Assembly: GCA_017591395.1 (NCBI GenBank)
Contig: WEDG01001492.1
Span: 1-64,000, forward strand
Length of the DNA: 64,000 nt
DNA from: Schistocephalus solidus
Lineage: Eukaryota; Platyhelminthes; Cestoda; Diphyllobothriidea; Diphyllobothriidae
Direction of reading: 5' to 3'
In this document: one piece after another, positions 31,230 to 43,100 of the stretch
Position numbering within the stretch: position 1 is the stretch's first letter
Layout of the letters: each line of letters opens with the position of its first letter
Translations under genes and position numbers: made by a program
Notes under the pieces: generated by a model
The model's database searches: none
Told to the model about the DNA's origin: nothing
What the model saw: the letters and a program-made list of their open reading frames with translations, nothing else

Positions 31230-33775
31230 AAGCCAATCATCTAACAATATAAAGGATAGCAGATACGTTTGAATTCTAACGATAGCACAAATATTTGAAT
31301 AAGCATTAAAAATGAGGCTCGCGCGAGATCGGCATAGGAAGTCTCGAGCATTAACTGATGACAATTCATCCAAATATGTTGCTCAAGTCTTCCATTTTCG
31401 GTTATTGGCTAAGCATCTGAATGTAAATCCGGCTTTACTTGACTGTAACAAAAATTTTGTCACAGAGGATTTGGGCAAAGCAGAATTGGTAAATTCATTT
31501 TTTGACCACAACTTTACCACTGAAAATAGCCTCACTCCCTCAATTTCTCTGCTTTAAAATTCAAATTCACATCAAGCAACCAATAATTGTTCGCCTTCGA
31601 GTATTCAAACAGAAATAGCTCACCCAAAAAATTCCCATTCGGTTGGATCTGATAACATTCCAAACTCACTTATTAAACGGTTAAGAGGTTTTCAACCTCT
31701 ACTGAGCAAAGTATTCTCAGTATTTATCGGAAACGGTTTCCTCCCCGATTATTGGTGAACTTTTATTAGAATTCCAGTTTTTAAATCTGGTTCGCGCTCT
31801 GACGTTCATAACTATCGGGATGCTCATAAAATACACACGCTTGCTAAAATCTTTGAAAAACGAATTGCAAAACGAATTGCAGATTTTTGCATAAGTAATC
31901 AAATTCTCAATTCCTCCCAACATGGCTTTTTACTGAACCAATTTTGTGAAACCTGCCACATGTCATTTCTTATTCTACTTACCTCTCTTCGTAAGGATCA
32001 TCTATCTGTAGTAGTTATCTATTTTGATCTATGAAAGGTATAAGATAAAGTTTCTCATAGACGACTTCATGCTAAAGTAGATGCTATAGGATTTCGTAGT
32101 CCCCTTACTGACTTTATTAGATAATACCTACAGATCAAAAACAAAAAGCTTCAGTGGTGTCCTCATACTCAAGTGCTACCCTGATTGTGAGTCATGTCCT
32201 TCAAGGTACCATGCAAGGTTCATTGTTCGTACTTTTCAAAAATGATACTTCATCGATAGTTTAGCATTCTCAATCTTCTATTTATGCTGAGGACCTCAAA
32301 TGCGCGTATAACTTCTCTAACTCGACAGCCGAACGATGCCTAGAACGAATTCATTCGGACTTAGACACTATTTCGGCATGCAACTCTACATGTTTAATTA
32401 AGTTATCCCTTTTTGTGTTGCTACATGTGTTTTGGGCCTGTAAGGCTGCCAAAACCTGTTATTTTTATATCTGAATGTTCCGTCATCAAGGACTTCGGCT
32501 TAAGCTACACCTATAAATTAGATCTTTCGCCTCATGCTGATAGAAATACAGCCAAACCTGCTCAGATTTGTAGCTTTATTTATAATAATTTCCACCTTCG
32601 TGAAATTAGATTAATACTTAATCGTATGTTTGTCCTTCCCTATTTTTGAATTTCGCTGCCCCTTCTTCGGTTTAATGAACAAATCCCAAAGTTCAAAAAT
32701 TTAAAATTGCCAAAGACATTCCACAAACTAACTCCAGCATCCGACCGTTTAAAATATTTCCTACTGAACTAGATGCCAGCTGACGAAGCTAAAATTTATT
32801 TGAGTCAGGCGACTGGAAGTAGGCTTTATGTCTCCTTGTTGACTAAATAATAGCTTAATTCTCCCCAAGCTTTCTGTCATTACCCCGTTAGTCTTCCTTA
32901 TAACCTAAGAAATTCTGCACTTTTAAACCTCCTCTAGCATCCTACACATGCAAATGCTTTCTATCCTTTGCTTCTATGTATAGCTCTCTTTGGAATAACT
33001 TGCCAATTGCAAGTAGGTCATTAACCAGCCTATCTGCAGTCAAGCAAAGATAACACATCTATCTTACCACTGATTCTATTAACCGTTTGTTTTCCTCATC
33101 TTTTCCAAGCGGTTTTCTCTTTGACTCGGAGAAAGGACCATCGGGAACTTTAGTGACCTTCTTGAAACTCTTTTTCTCTACCTCGAGACCCCAGGAACCA
33201 TGATGTCTCCTTATCCCACCAGCCATTCAAAAGATAAAGTCATTCGGATGTACTCATTCGGACGTATAGAGCCTAAAATGCTCCTGTTTCGTTGGATACT
33301 TATCATCATCAGAATTCAATTCTGGATCCTAAGATGCTGAGGCCTCAAGTTTACAGATGTCTTTTCACGAGATTTTGTTCCATGCACCTTAGTTATCAAG
33401 AACAAATCATATCGACAGTTCATTATTTCCCTCTGAAATGCTACTGCAGCATTAGCCTACTCTACCCCATTACCTTATTTTCCTAAGCCATTTTATTTTC
33501 TACCCTCTATTCTAAAATTGAGGCCTATTGACATCTGCCTCAATTTTATAGGAAGGAGTTTTTTCGTCACCTATTTTCGAGTTCACAATTTATTTCAAAT
33601 ATTCGCTAAATGTTGCCCTAACAGGACAAATTCTGCCTACATTATTAAATATTTGTACATTTTATCTGCACACATTTTCATAACTTTATTTCGTTACAAA
33701 TGTTTGTTTTGGAAATTCCTTCACGACACTAACCAAATATCCATTCTAAATTCTAAATAAACGTCTATTAGGAAA
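31230..33775 (+). mobile_element. LINE-F copy (relative of LINE-A), 5'-truncated
   Basis: Frames from about 31250 encode 'IAQIFE', 'MRLARDRHRKSRALTDDN', 'DLGKAELVNSFFDHNF', then RT pieces ('SVGSDNIPNSLIKRL', 'VVVIYFDL', 'IKDFGLSYTYKLDLSPHADR') and the C-terminal part to about 33190. Each block lines up with LINE-A. Stops and frameshifts are numerous. The 3' UTR includes a hairpin at 33514-33524/33537-33547 and ends at about 33770 with 'ccattctaaattctaaataa'. Its 3' UTR matches the LINE-F fragments at 25706, 38636 and 48451. Confidence 0.8.
33482..33575 (+). other. Degenerate copy of the ENE-like 3' UTR fold, LINE-F
   Basis: The upper stem is perfect (11 pairs, aaaattgaggc with gcctcaatttt). 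The U-runs are still visible (tttta-tttt and tttttt), but the lower and middle stems have decayed. The upper-stem sequence differs from the other copies at positions that keep pairing. Confidence 0.5.
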
Positions 33776-33831
33776 CGTAGCTGAAGGTCAACTAGCCACG
33801 ATTTTTTTTGGATGTTCATCGCCAGTTTAGC

Positions 33832-34440
33832 TGTGTGAGATATGCGAAGAATTCCGAATTAATGACGCCCAAATAAAGAACAAGACAGTTGTAAACGGGA
33901 AGAGTTTTTGATTATTTGGTACTAGAACATAGAATCTTGAGAGGATCTTTGGTGGGGATCGGCTGTCCTGGAAAGATCTTTGGCAGGTCCGTAGGAAAAG
34001 GAGCAGAGATGGCTGGATGAAGCGCCAGAGAACGGTCTCCGGTCCAACGTGATGAGCCTTAATTATCCTCGATATTTATGTCATGTTCTCCAGACGATTT
34101 GATAGGTCTACGTAGAAGAGACCAATGGGTATGCGTAAATCATATATTGTAGATTGAATAGAGCAATGGCTGGCCAATAGGATTATCAGTAGAGTTTAAT
34201 TGCCTTCCGGCCTCGATTGGTAGTTACGACGTTTTGATTGGTAGTGAAAATATAGACTTCCCAACATTTCGAGGGGCCAATATTATTAACGGTTAACAGT
34301 GACACAAGCCAATAAGATTGAAGAATCGACATGAAAACTTTGGCATGCTATCCAACGGGAGCATCGGTTCATGGCGCTAGTAATCTGCTTGCAATCTGAG
34401 CTACTAGAAAAAATTGAAAAAAATTTGTTCCGTCTTTAAA
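33832..34440 (-). repeat. Gypsy-2 3' LTR
   Basis: It matches the solo LTR at 25521-26605 and the 5' LTR at 44154-44575 over blocks such as 'gaacaagacagtt', 'gatttgataggtctacgtag' and 'ggtatgcgtaaatcata'. The inner edge abuts a polypyrimidine run, ttcttccctcctc (34441-34453), which is the polypurine tract on the minus strand. Confidence 0.8.
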
Positions 34441-34453
34441 TTCTTCCCTCCTC

Positions 34454-35585
34454 TGTAAAGTTGTTGCTGTCCTCGGCGAGCTCAAGGACATCTCGCCAAC
34501 GTAAGAGGTCCATCGAATTTTGAAGGTTTGAAGGCAGTGGCATTGTGGTTTCTCCCCCAACCTTTCGGTGGAAATTCAACACATCTCTCGACTCCCTCGT
34601 AACGTACTAATTGCCTGTACTTTCTGCTCTGTGGTTATCTTATATTGGCCTTTCCCCCAGTTTAAGTCGATTAAAGTGAACCATGAATTCAGCTGTTAAT
34701 GGTCGATTTCGATCTTGAATGATGCAGGTCGTATCAGAGAGCCTTCTGTTGACGGTAAATGGCCCTGACCAGTCCATTACTAATTTACCGAGTAATCATT
34801 GAGAATTCACATGCTCCCTGAGTCATACGATATCACTGACATCATACGGACACCCATGGGCCAGCCTGTTATAGTGTTCCTTTTGGTGCCTCTGGGCTCC
34901 TTGTAAGTGTATTAGTGCTTCCTTGGTGGCAATACGCATCTTTTCGTGCAGTTTTGTGACATAAGAACCAACGGGTATTTTATTATTCTCAAAGGGTACC
35001 TGTAGGTCCTCTGCTTTTGCATTTCATGACCACATGTAAGTACAAAAGGCGTCTGCTATGTTGAAGTGTGAATCCTGGAGCGTTATGCAAGCATGCATGC
35101 TGGCAACGCAGCAGCCCACGTGACGGGAGCCTAATGATCTAAAAAAGCCTTTATTAAACCAACAAGCCTCCTATTCGTCCCCTCCCCACTTGACTGTTAT
35201 CTTGCGGATGGTAAGCCATGGTGCGTGTCATATTGACCTTTAAGTACTTACAAAGACTTGGAAGAACCGCGTTTTCAAACGAAGACCCTCGATCCGAATG
35301 GATCCGTTCTGGTTCACCCCATCAACATACAAAATTGTTAAAGATGGCCCGGGTGACAATTTAAGCCGACATGTTGGGCAGGGGTTCCGCTTCAGTCATT
35401 TTGGTAAAGAAGTCAACCATCACTATAATATATCGATTGCTGCGGACTGATGGCGGTTACGCTCCAACTAAGTCAACGCCCACGCAGTCGTTGAGGTATC
35501 CCGTCAAAATTGATTGAAGAGCAGCCCTATTAAACTTTCGTGGCGATTCGATCTGATTGCACAGGATGCATTACCGAATAAAGTT
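34454..35585 (-). pseudogene. Gypsy-2 integrase, C-terminal and catalytic part
   Basis: Read on the minus strand, 35430-35370 encodes the equivalent of Gypsy-1 'MVDFFTKMAEAVPLPDASA', and 35320-35270 the region around the second catalytic Asp (Ser-Asp-x-Gly-Ser-Ser-Phe-Glu type). Sequence then runs through the GPY/F-like domain region to the polypurine tract. Frames are heavily broken. Its 5' neighbour within the element (the zinc-finger part) lies across the LINE stack at 41415 onward. Confidence 0.7.
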
Positions 35586-35589
35586 CCAC

Positions 35590-36180
35590 ACCGACTTATT
35601 CAAGTTATATGTATATTTTGAAGGGTAACAGGCATTGCCCTTGATCACCCTATTAATATAAAACTATCATTCCATGTGTACAGTCAATATAAAAGATCGT
35701 GCTCATTTAAAAATGTTTGAGTCAAAGCATAACATAACTCCAAATGCGTGTTCACATATATAGGCGAAACATTGTGGAAGAAAATTAGAAACCAAAAGAT
35801 TTTAAAAGGCTGGTTTTAAGTAATCATGTTGCGAGAGTAGTTTTTGTCAAATATTATGTCATCAAACCTTCTTTTAAAATCAGAAAGGCTGTCAGAGGTA
35901 ACCGTCTCGCTTGGTAATGTGTTCCAAGCTCTTACCACTCGTTGGCTAAAAAAAACTTTCTGAGGTTCAATCGCGTGCGTTCGCTATTGACCTTGTAAGG
36001 ATGACCACGCAGATGAGTTTTGCAGGCAAACTCGAAGAAAATCATCTGATTTCAGGGAGGAATCATGGCCCGGATAATCCGGAATGTCCAGAGCAGGCTA
36101 CACCGTAAGTGCCTGTAGGAAAGAGGAAAATGTCAAGCTTTTTAATCTGTCTTGGTACGGTAAACTCCTAAAACTAAAAG
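35590..36180 (-). mobile_element. LINE-G 3' fragment
   Basis: On the minus strand, frames near 36080-35850 encode 'FACKTHLRGHPYKVNSERTR', 'QRVVRAWNTLPSETVTSD' and 'FKRRFDDIIFD', the standard C-terminus of the LINE-B type. A 3' UTR follows to about 35605, ending near 'cttcaaaatatacatataac'. It lies just inside the break in the Gypsy-2 integrase. Confidence 0.7.
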
Positions 36181-36380
36181 CTAACATTTCTTTGGCTGAG
36201 AAGACTGGAAGCAGGCTTTTGTCTCCTTTACTGACTAAATAATAGTTCAACTCTCCCCAAGCTTTCTGTCACTACCCCCGTTAGTCTTCCTTATAACCTA
36301 AGAAATTCTGCACTGAAACATGGTTAAATGAACAAATCACAGACACAGAAGTTCGAATAGACGGTTTTCAGCTTATCCGC

Positions 36381-36704
36381 ATGGATAGAAACGGACGTAG
36401 AGGTGGTGGAATCGCAATGTTTATACGAGAAGGCATTGACTTCATTCCGGATGGGCCCTCGCCAAATAGGATCTTGTCTTGCGAAATACTTTGTTGTAAA
36501 CTGAAAGTCCCAAACCAACCAGACCTCCATATTGCCGTGGTATATCGACCCCCAGGACAGCGAACGGACACGGACGAAGCACTCATCACAGAGGTAAAGC
36601 AAATCTGCCGTAGCAAACATTTATTAATACTTGGAGATTTCAATGCTTCCGATATCGATTGGGTGTCAATATACAACAGCGAAATCGGTGTCGGAATCTT
36701 CTGA
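36381..36704 (+). pseudogene. LINE-B endonuclease, truncated by an internal deletion
   Basis: The frame contains 'MDRNGRRGGGIAMFIREG', 'IAVVYRPPGQRTD' and 'LLILGDFNASDIDWVS' (the Gly-Asp-Phe-Asn endonuclease motif). Directly after this the expected C-terminal third of the domain (with Ser-Asp-His) is missing and the RT linker begins in another frame near 36659. The element is also 5'-truncated, so only the middle of the endonuclease is left. Confidence 0.8.
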
Positions 36705-38311
36705 GAAAAGAAAGATCAGCCTTTGAGTCAGAAAAAGTTAAAGACATACCAAGAAATTCGAAAAGGTTTTATGCTTACTTCAATAAGGCAAAACGAAATC
36801 GCAACTGCATTCCTTGTCTTAAAGACAATCAGGGAAACAGGTTAACTGATAACTCTGATAAGACCTGCCTCTTATCCAATTTCTTTATGTCCGTGTTTAC
36901 CGAGGAACCATTTTTTGACGAGGATGAATACTACAGTACTGCCACATCTACAAACAAAATAAGCATGGTGTCGTTCCCAATGGACACAGTAAGAAAAACT
37001 CTGAAACAGCTACAGCCCACTAAATCACCTGGCCCAGATGGTATATCCGCAAAAGTTCTAAATGAACTCACAGAACAGCTGGCCTCTCCGCTCTCCAAGA
37101 TATTTGAAATGTCGATGGAGGCGGGGGCTCTGCCTACCGAGTGGAAGATGGCCAACATAACTTCCATCTATAAAGGAGGAGAGAGGACATCACCAAACAG
37201 TTTCCGACCAGTCAGCCTCGCAAGTATCTATTGCAAAATGATGGAGAAGATAATTAAAACGGAACTGATGAGGCATCTTGAAGAGAATAACTTGCTTAGT
37301 TCATATCAACATGGATTTCGAAGTGGTCGATCCTGCCTCACAAACTTGCTCACATCCATGGAAAGTTGGACAAACTCATTAGAAATGGGTTTGTCAGTCG
37401 ATGCGGTCTACATTGACTTTAGCAAAGCCTTTGACAGGGTTCCACACAAACGTCTGATCTTTAAGCTCCGTCAAATGGGTGTGACGGGCAACCTACTCAA
37501 ATGGTTGGCCGACTTTCTCACAGACAGGCGCCAGCGTGTTTGTATCGGAGACACCAAGTCTTACTTGGAAACCGTTCACAGTGGAGTTCCGCAGGGCAGC
37601 GTTCTGGGTCCCATTTTGTTTCTGATATACGTAAACGACTGTCTGGATTTTCTGACATGCGAGAAGGTAATGTTCGCTGACGATTTGAAGTTATGGAACT
37701 CGATTGAAAAACCGGAGGATGCGCGAAAATTACAACAAAACTTAGATCGCTTGCAAACATGGTGTGATGAGTGGCTGCTGAACCTTAATCTTAACAAATG
37801 CCAAATAATCCGACTGCGGTCTAGTTCCAGAAGGCTGATTAGGTTTGAATACCAGTACTCCATCAGTGGTCACCAAATCCAGGAGGTAAATATTCTAAAG
37901 GACTTGGGTATATGGATAACACCAACTCTCAAACCATCGTCACACTGTGCGAATATCGCAAAGAAAGCTATGTGTATCTTAGGCGCAATCAGAAGGTCCT
38001 TCGTTAATTTTGATGGAGAGCTTTTTGGGCGCGTGTTTGGAACATTTATCCGGCCGGTGTTGGAATATTGCGTTCAGGCGTGGCGCCCTTGGACGAAACA
38101 TGACTACGCTCTGCTGGAGAAAGTTCAACGGAGGGCAACGAAACTAGTCATCGGATTGGAATGCCTACCCTATGAGGGCCGCCTAGAAAGACTTAAAATT
38201 TTTCCTCTCTCTTATAGGCAATACAGAGGGGATATGATCTTAGTCTTCAAACTGGTCAGAGGAGTTGATTGTGCTCTTCAGATGGCCAACTTTTTGAATT
38301 GGCAAACATGA
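36659..38311 (+). CDS. LINE-B reverse transcriptase, 550-codon open frame
   Basis: Domain order by residue: linker 1-50; fingers 'TKSPGPDGISAKVLNELT' (about 121-138); 'NSFRPVSLASIYCKMMEK' (about 180-197); 'YQHGFRSGRSCLTNLL'; motif A 'VDAVYIDFSKAFDRVPHKRL'; motif B 'HSGVPQGSVLGPILFLIY'; motif C 'MFADDLKLW' (Phe-Ala-Asp-Asp encoded at 37673-37684); thumb 'VNILKDLGIWITPTLKPS'; C-terminal 'YCVQAWRPWTKHDYALLE'. All RT catalytic Asp residues are present. A run of five T near 38295, where the 1915-2449 copy has six, shifts the frame and costs about 50 C-terminal residues. The start at 36659 is only the first ATG after the deletion; the native protein began in the endonuclease. Confidence 0.85.
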   Translation: MGVNIQQRNRCRNLLRKERSAFESEKVKDIPRNSKRFYAYFNKAKRNRNCIPCLKDNQGNRLTDNSDKTCLLSNFFMSVFTEEPFFDEDEYYSTATSTNKISMVSFPMDTVRKTLKQLQPTKSPGPDGISAKVLNELTEQLASPLSKIFEMSMEAGALPTEWKMANITSIYKGGERTSPNSFRPVSLASIYCKMMEKIIKTELMRHLEENNLLSSYQHGFRSGRSCLTNLLTSMESWTNSLEMGLSVDAVYIDFSKAFDRVPHKRLIFKLRQMGVTGNLLKWLADFLTDRRQRVCIGDTKSYLETVHSGVPQGSVLGPILFLIYVNDCLDFLTCEKVMFADDLKLWNSIEKPEDARKLQQNLDRLQTWCDEWLLNLNLNKCQIIRLRSSSRRLIRFEYQYSISGHQIQEVNILKDLGIWITPTLKPSSHCANIAKKAMCILGAIRRSFVNFDGELFGRVFGTFIRPVLEYCVQAWRPWTKHDYALLEKVQRRATKLVIGLECLPYEGRLERLKIFPLSYRQYRGDMILVFKLVRGVDCALQMANFLNWQT

Positions 38312-39186
38312 CAAGTCTCCGAGGTCACCAATACAAACTGAAAAGAAATCACGCCAAACTTGAAGTGCGGGCCAACTTCTTTTCCCAACGGGTGATTGAC
38401 GAATGGAACAAACTGCCAGCCCTCAGTTGTTCAGGCTGAAAGCGTTGAAATGTTTAAAAGAAGACTTGATGCATTTTTACTTGATGAACATATATTTAGT
38501 CGACAGCAATGATTGATATACTAAAAACGACTATCGCCATGTAACATTTGCTTGTTTTGCTAGCGTCTATCTGTAAATAGGGTTTTCAAAGGCTCTGCCT
38601 ATCTCCCTTATATATACTGAATTATACCTCCCCCTGCATCCTCCACGTGTAAACGCTCTCTCTTCTTTGCTTCTAGGTATATTTTTCTTTGGAATAACTT
38701 GCCAATTGAAATTAGGTCGTTAAATAGTCTATCTGCATTCAAGCAAAGAATGCACATTTATCTTAACACTGATTCTATTAACCTTTTATTTTCTTCATCT
38801 TTTCCCAGTAGCTTTCCCCATGACTCGGAGAAAGGACCATCGGGAATTTAAGTGACCCTTTTGAAATTATATTTTCGCTACCTCGAGTCGCCCATGAACT
38901 ATGATGTCTCCTTATATCACCAGTCCTCCAAACGATGATGTCATTCGGACGTACACATTCGGTGGTCCCTAGTCTAAACTGCGACCGTTTCTTTGGATAC
39001 TAACCATCATCAGAATTCAATTCTTGATCCTAAGATGCTGAGGACTTAAGTTCATTGACGAATTTCGTGATGTTTTGTTTCCTACGCCTAAGTGATCAAA
39101 AATAAATCACCTCGACGTTTCATTATCTTATTCTGAAATGCTACTGCAGTATTACCCTTCTCAACCACCTGACCATTTTTTCCTAA

Positions 39187-39273
39187 GCAGTTTTTTCTCC
39201 TACCTTCTATTAAAAAATGAAGGCCTATTGAACTTTGCCTCTATTTTTATGGTAGGAGTTTTTTTTCACTTGC
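39187..39273 (+). other. ENE-like 3' UTR fold, LINE-F (second copy)
   Basis: Order: GCAG (39187-39190), six U, CUCCUACC (39197-39204), upper hairpin, GGUAGGAG (39251-39258), eight U, then CACUUGC. The middle stem has 8 perfect pairs. The lower stem is interrupted by one extra U. Confidence 0.7.
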
Positions 39274-39465
39274 TATTTTTTCTAGTTCACCATTAATTTT
39301 AAAACATTGCTAACTGTTTACATAGCAGGACAAGTTATGTTTTTGTACATTTTATCTGCACACATTGTCATAACTTTATTTTGTTACTAATGTTTGCTTA
39401 GACAGTGCCTTCCCGGTGCTTACCAATTATAAATTCTCAATTCTAAAAAATTATAAAACCGTCGA

Positions 39466-41414
39466 CCATCTTCGTTGCTCTTTGTTGCACCTATTCGAGG
39501 AAGTCAACATCTTAATTCATCCACGGTATCCAGGCTGGTATTCCGTAATCTAAGTGCAGTCTCACGAAGATGCCATATAGTTTTCCGAAGATATCAGGGG
39601 GAATATTTTAAACGCACGTCTGATCCAATGCAGTGTACATGTTGCCTTCTGTACTGCTTTCTTACAGTGTTCTGAGGGCATCAAATTTGCAGTTGTTCAC
39701 ATGCCCAGATCTTTGTGTGTTTCTACCTCTTTAAATGCAGTGCCATTAAATAAAGTACTGGTGTTTCAGAGATACTTTTCAACCGGCGCTTATGTGTAGG
39801 ATCACGCACTCGGATGCATTAAACTTAAGCATCCACCTAGCCGACCAGGTACTTAGTTTGTCGATATTCTACTGAACACTTTTGCGTCATCAGCGCAGCT
39901 GACTTCAGTCCATATTTTTTGTTATCTGCGAACCTGACAGCTTCACAATCTAGGTCATGGATACAGTCTTTAACGTAGATAAGGAAGAGTAGGGGGCCAA
40001 AACAGAACCCTGTGGAACACCACTTTCTTCTTTTACCCATTCCGAGCTATAGTTTTCAACAACAACTCTCTGTACTCTGAAAGACAAGAAACTCTTGATC
40101 CAATTGAAAAGTTTTCCTCGAATTCCGACGTTCCAAGTCTTCTGTAAAAGAAGCCCGTGTGGTACAATATCAAAGGCCTTCTTTAAGTCATAAAAAACAA
40201 CATCTACTGGATGACCCTTATCTGCTGCCTTTGTCCATTTCTCGTGCGACTGAAGGGCACTCGTGAGACAGGAACGTCCTGGACGGAAGCCGTGTTAGAC
40301 ATCACATAGGATTTGGTTGTTTTCCAGATAGCGCATTAAATGCCACTTGATAATACGCTCCATTATTTTACACGCTATGCAAGTTAAACTGATAAGGCGG
40401 TAATTTTCACAGTCCAGTCGTGAACCTCCTTTATAGATCGGGGCGATGAATGCACAATTACATTCTTCCGGGAGTTTGCTTTCTTCAAAGGACTTTTGGA
40501 ATATGATGGACAATGGTAAACACAGTTCATCAGCAAGTCCTCTAAGTGCTAATGCAGGAATTCTATCCGGCCCAGGCGACTTGGCAGGCTTCATACGAAG
40601 TAATTCGGTTCTAACTTTGGTCGGTAAAAAGTCAAGGTCTAGGTCCTCTCTTGTGGATGAGGAGGAGGTGAATGAGGAAGGAAAATGAGAGGTATACATT
40701 GGTTGACAAACTGGTGGAATAGCAGCAAGATTATTAGGCTCTTGGGTGAAGATGGTCTGAAAGAATTTTGAAAGAAGTGATGCTTTAACCTGATCGTCGG
40801 TCTCCAGTTTTCCGTCTGCAGACCTTAGGGCAGGAATCATTTCCTGAATACTCTTTGCACTCCGTATGTAGCCATATAGCATTTTGGGTTGTTCCAACGA
40901 TTTTTGCAGTATGTTCAGTTCGAACATCCTCCGCAGCTTAGAAGCCTCACCTTTACAAACGGTGCGTTGCTGCTTATATTCCCGTAAGTGAGCATCGGAG
41001 CCGGTTTGTCTGTAACGCTTCCAGAAGCGATTTCTTTTTGAAAGAGGCCTGCAAGTTTGCGTTTATCCACTTTGGGCGGTTTGTGGTTGTCTTTCTCCTG
41101 AGAGGACAGTTGAGGCAAAAATCCTTTTCAATAACGAGCTCAATGTCGCCCAATCTTTAATGGTTCCACCATGTAGTTCTGTTTCCCAGGATATCTCTGA
41201 CATTTGTCTTCTCATAAGGGAGTAGTCCCCCTTCCAAATGTTTCTTTCCAAAGTATCGGCTAAATTTGGTTTGGAAACCAGTGAGTACCCGAAGCACAGC
41301 GTAATGTGATCACTTAACCCTAATGGCGGTCGATCCTGTAGGTTTATCACATTGTCCTCATCTCGTGTAAAAATCAGGTCAAGACAGTTTTGACTGTTGC
41401 CCTTCTCTCATCCG
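39466..41414 (-). mobile_element. LINE-H copy, 3'-truncated, inside Gypsy-2
   Basis: Minus-strand frames run from a linker (41350-41063) through RT (40927-40295 and on) to a thumb relic at about 39660-39470 ('GKLYGIFVRLHLDYGIPAW', 'VQQRATKMV'). It ends abruptly at the LINE-F tail. Its upstream edge adjoins Gypsy-2 sequence at about 41415. It differs clearly from LINE-A and LINE-B. Confidence 0.75.
39830..40927 (-). pseudogene. LINE-H reverse transcriptase
   Basis: Motifs on the minus strand: 'MKPAKSPGPDRIPALALRG', 'NYRLISLTCIACKIMERII', then a TAA in place of Gln before 'HGFRPGRSCLTSALQS', motif A 'VDVVFYDLKKAFDIVPHGLL', motif B 'ESGVPQGSVLAP', and motif C reading Phe-Ala-Asp-Asn at about 39915-39926 where Phe-Ala-Asp-Asp is required. 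The nonsense codon near 40294 and the lost catalytic Asp show it is dead. The region matches the LINE-B type RT, not LINE-A. Confidence 0.8.
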
Positions 41415-43100
41415 TGTTCCAAAGGTGACGTTCTGACAGAGAAGTAAGGCCTATAGTATCAGTGCCTAAGGGCCCAATCGGTCTTATGGATGCCAACGTG
41501 CCCAAATTGTGTGTGGATTCTATTAAGAACCTTTTCTACCATGGATAATGGTAGGAGAATACGTCACGGGTATTGTTCGCCATCCCGATAGAACAAAACG
41601 TCATTTTCCATAAAGAGTTTGTTCCACACCGTATGTAGGCAACGCGTTTCAGAGCTATTGCCTCTCATTTCAACTGCACTAAGTGGTAGAGAACCACTTA
41701 ACTTCCTTTTGTATCTCGGGCCAATATGAGGGTCCTCTTACTGAGTTTGCGTCCAAAGACGGCTTTGATATGTACTAATGTTAATGTCTGTCATTATGGG
41801 CATTCGCCCTCTGTAGCATCTGGTTTTCGCTGGGGAGAGGATGGCGCCTCTGGCAGTTTCACTAGCATCGATATCTAGAACAAATTTTCAAGTATCATTG
41901 CTAAGTTGGTGAAAACTAAAACTGGAGTGGCGCACAACTTATCCTTTAATGTCTTGAAGCTACTCTTACAATCAGCAGTCCACTTAAATTTTTACGTCTT
42001 TCTGTGCCAGCTTGTGAAGCAGGCCAGCTATGTGAGCATAGTCAGATTAATCTTCTATAATAATGAGCTAGTCGTTGACAACTAAGGTTTTCAGTTACAT
42101 CCGTTGGGGTTGGCCACTCACGGATTTGCTTCACTTTCTTCTCTTCAGTTTATATGGCAGAGGCAGGGACTGCATGCATTTAAACCTTGACACAAGGTCT
42201 TATTAAATCACAATTAAATGGCTTAAGGGCAAGACCGGCCTGATGGAGACTGGCAAACACGACATGGGCATTTTTAATGTGGCTATCGAAATCCTTACCA
42301 AGAACAATTATGTCATCCATAGAATATAGGCATTAATTGGGAATGAGCTGAGCTAGGACTTTGTTCATCAGTCTTTGAAAAGTACTAAGAGTATTAGAAA
42401 GGCCAAAGGGCATTTTATCAAACTCGTAGCGACCTGTGGGTGACCTCGAGAGCAGTCTTGTCCTTGTCAATGGGTCGCACTTCTACCTGCTAGTAGCCAG
42501 CTGCTAGATCTCACGCAGAGAACACCTGATTACCCGAAAGGGCATCTAGGGTTGCATCAATACAGGGTAGAGGGAAGGAGTCTTTAGTGATCACTGCGTT
42601 TAGTTTGTGATAGTCGACGCATAACCGCATAGTGTAATCCTTCTTCATCACTAACACGACTGGACGGCCGTCCCAATTTGAAGATATCTTTAAACTCCTA
42701 TATCAAATTACGTAAATTTGACGAGCAATCCTTGTCATGTGTAGGGGTAATTAACTTATTAACATCTTATAACTTGAGTGCGTTAATTCCATGTTGACAC
42801 TCCGGTACCTCGGTCCTGAAGGGCACTTTAGTACCACCAAGATTAAGAATGTTAACGTAAAGTCTAAGGAACATTTAAATGTATGAAGAAATTCAACATC
42901 TAATACACAGTCCCAGGCAATGTCAGGACAGACAACGAACTTCTGACTAAAAATAAAACGATTTTTTTCCAAGTCAATCTGTAACGTACCTTTATGCTGC
43001 AAGGTGGCCCCGTTTGCCGTCTTCAAACAAACTGTAGGCTTCGTGTAATACTTCACTCTAGCCTGAAGCTAAAGGAAAATTTCCTGTCAAATAAGGGAGC
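41415..43100 (-). pseudogene. Gypsy-2 pol: protease, RT, RNase H, integrase zinc finger
   Basis: It is collinear with Gypsy-1. 43056-42751 encodes the protease body ('TVCLKTANGATLQHKGTL', 'WDCVLDVEFLHTFKCSLDF'). Upstream of it the catalytic triplet reads like 'LVDSRAVCSL', where Asp-Ser/Thr-Gly is needed. Lower coordinates carry RT and RNase H relics, and at about 41700-41420 the start of the integrase, matching Gypsy-1 46500-46260. Frame breaks are numerous. Confidence 0.7.

Larger units (their letters stand above)
36321..38635 (+). mobile_element. LINE-B copy with long open RT, nested in LINE-F
   Basis: It opens mid-endonuclease ('TETWLNEQITDTEVRIDG'), continues to an internal deletion, and then has an RT open for 550 codons. 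The 3' UTR ends in 'tatatactgaattata' at about 38635. The last 540 bp are almost identical to 1915-2449. This is the youngest-looking LINE in the window. Confidence 0.85.
36181..39465 (+). mobile_element. LINE-F copy split by a LINE-B copy
   Basis: 36181-36320 matches 32805-32930 of LINE-F ('aatagttcaactctccccaa', 'cttataacctaagaaattct'). The match resumes at 38636 ('cctgcatcctccacgtgtaa') and runs through the C-terminal part and 3' UTR to an (ATTCTAA)n-like tail at about 39460. The 2.3-kb LINE-B copy (36321-38635) lies between. The ENE-like fold of this copy is at 39187-39273. Confidence 0.8.

Noticed and set aside
36931..37863. Minus-strand open frames opposite the LINE-B RT
   Set aside because: They are antisense shadows of an RT with clear motifs on the plus strand.
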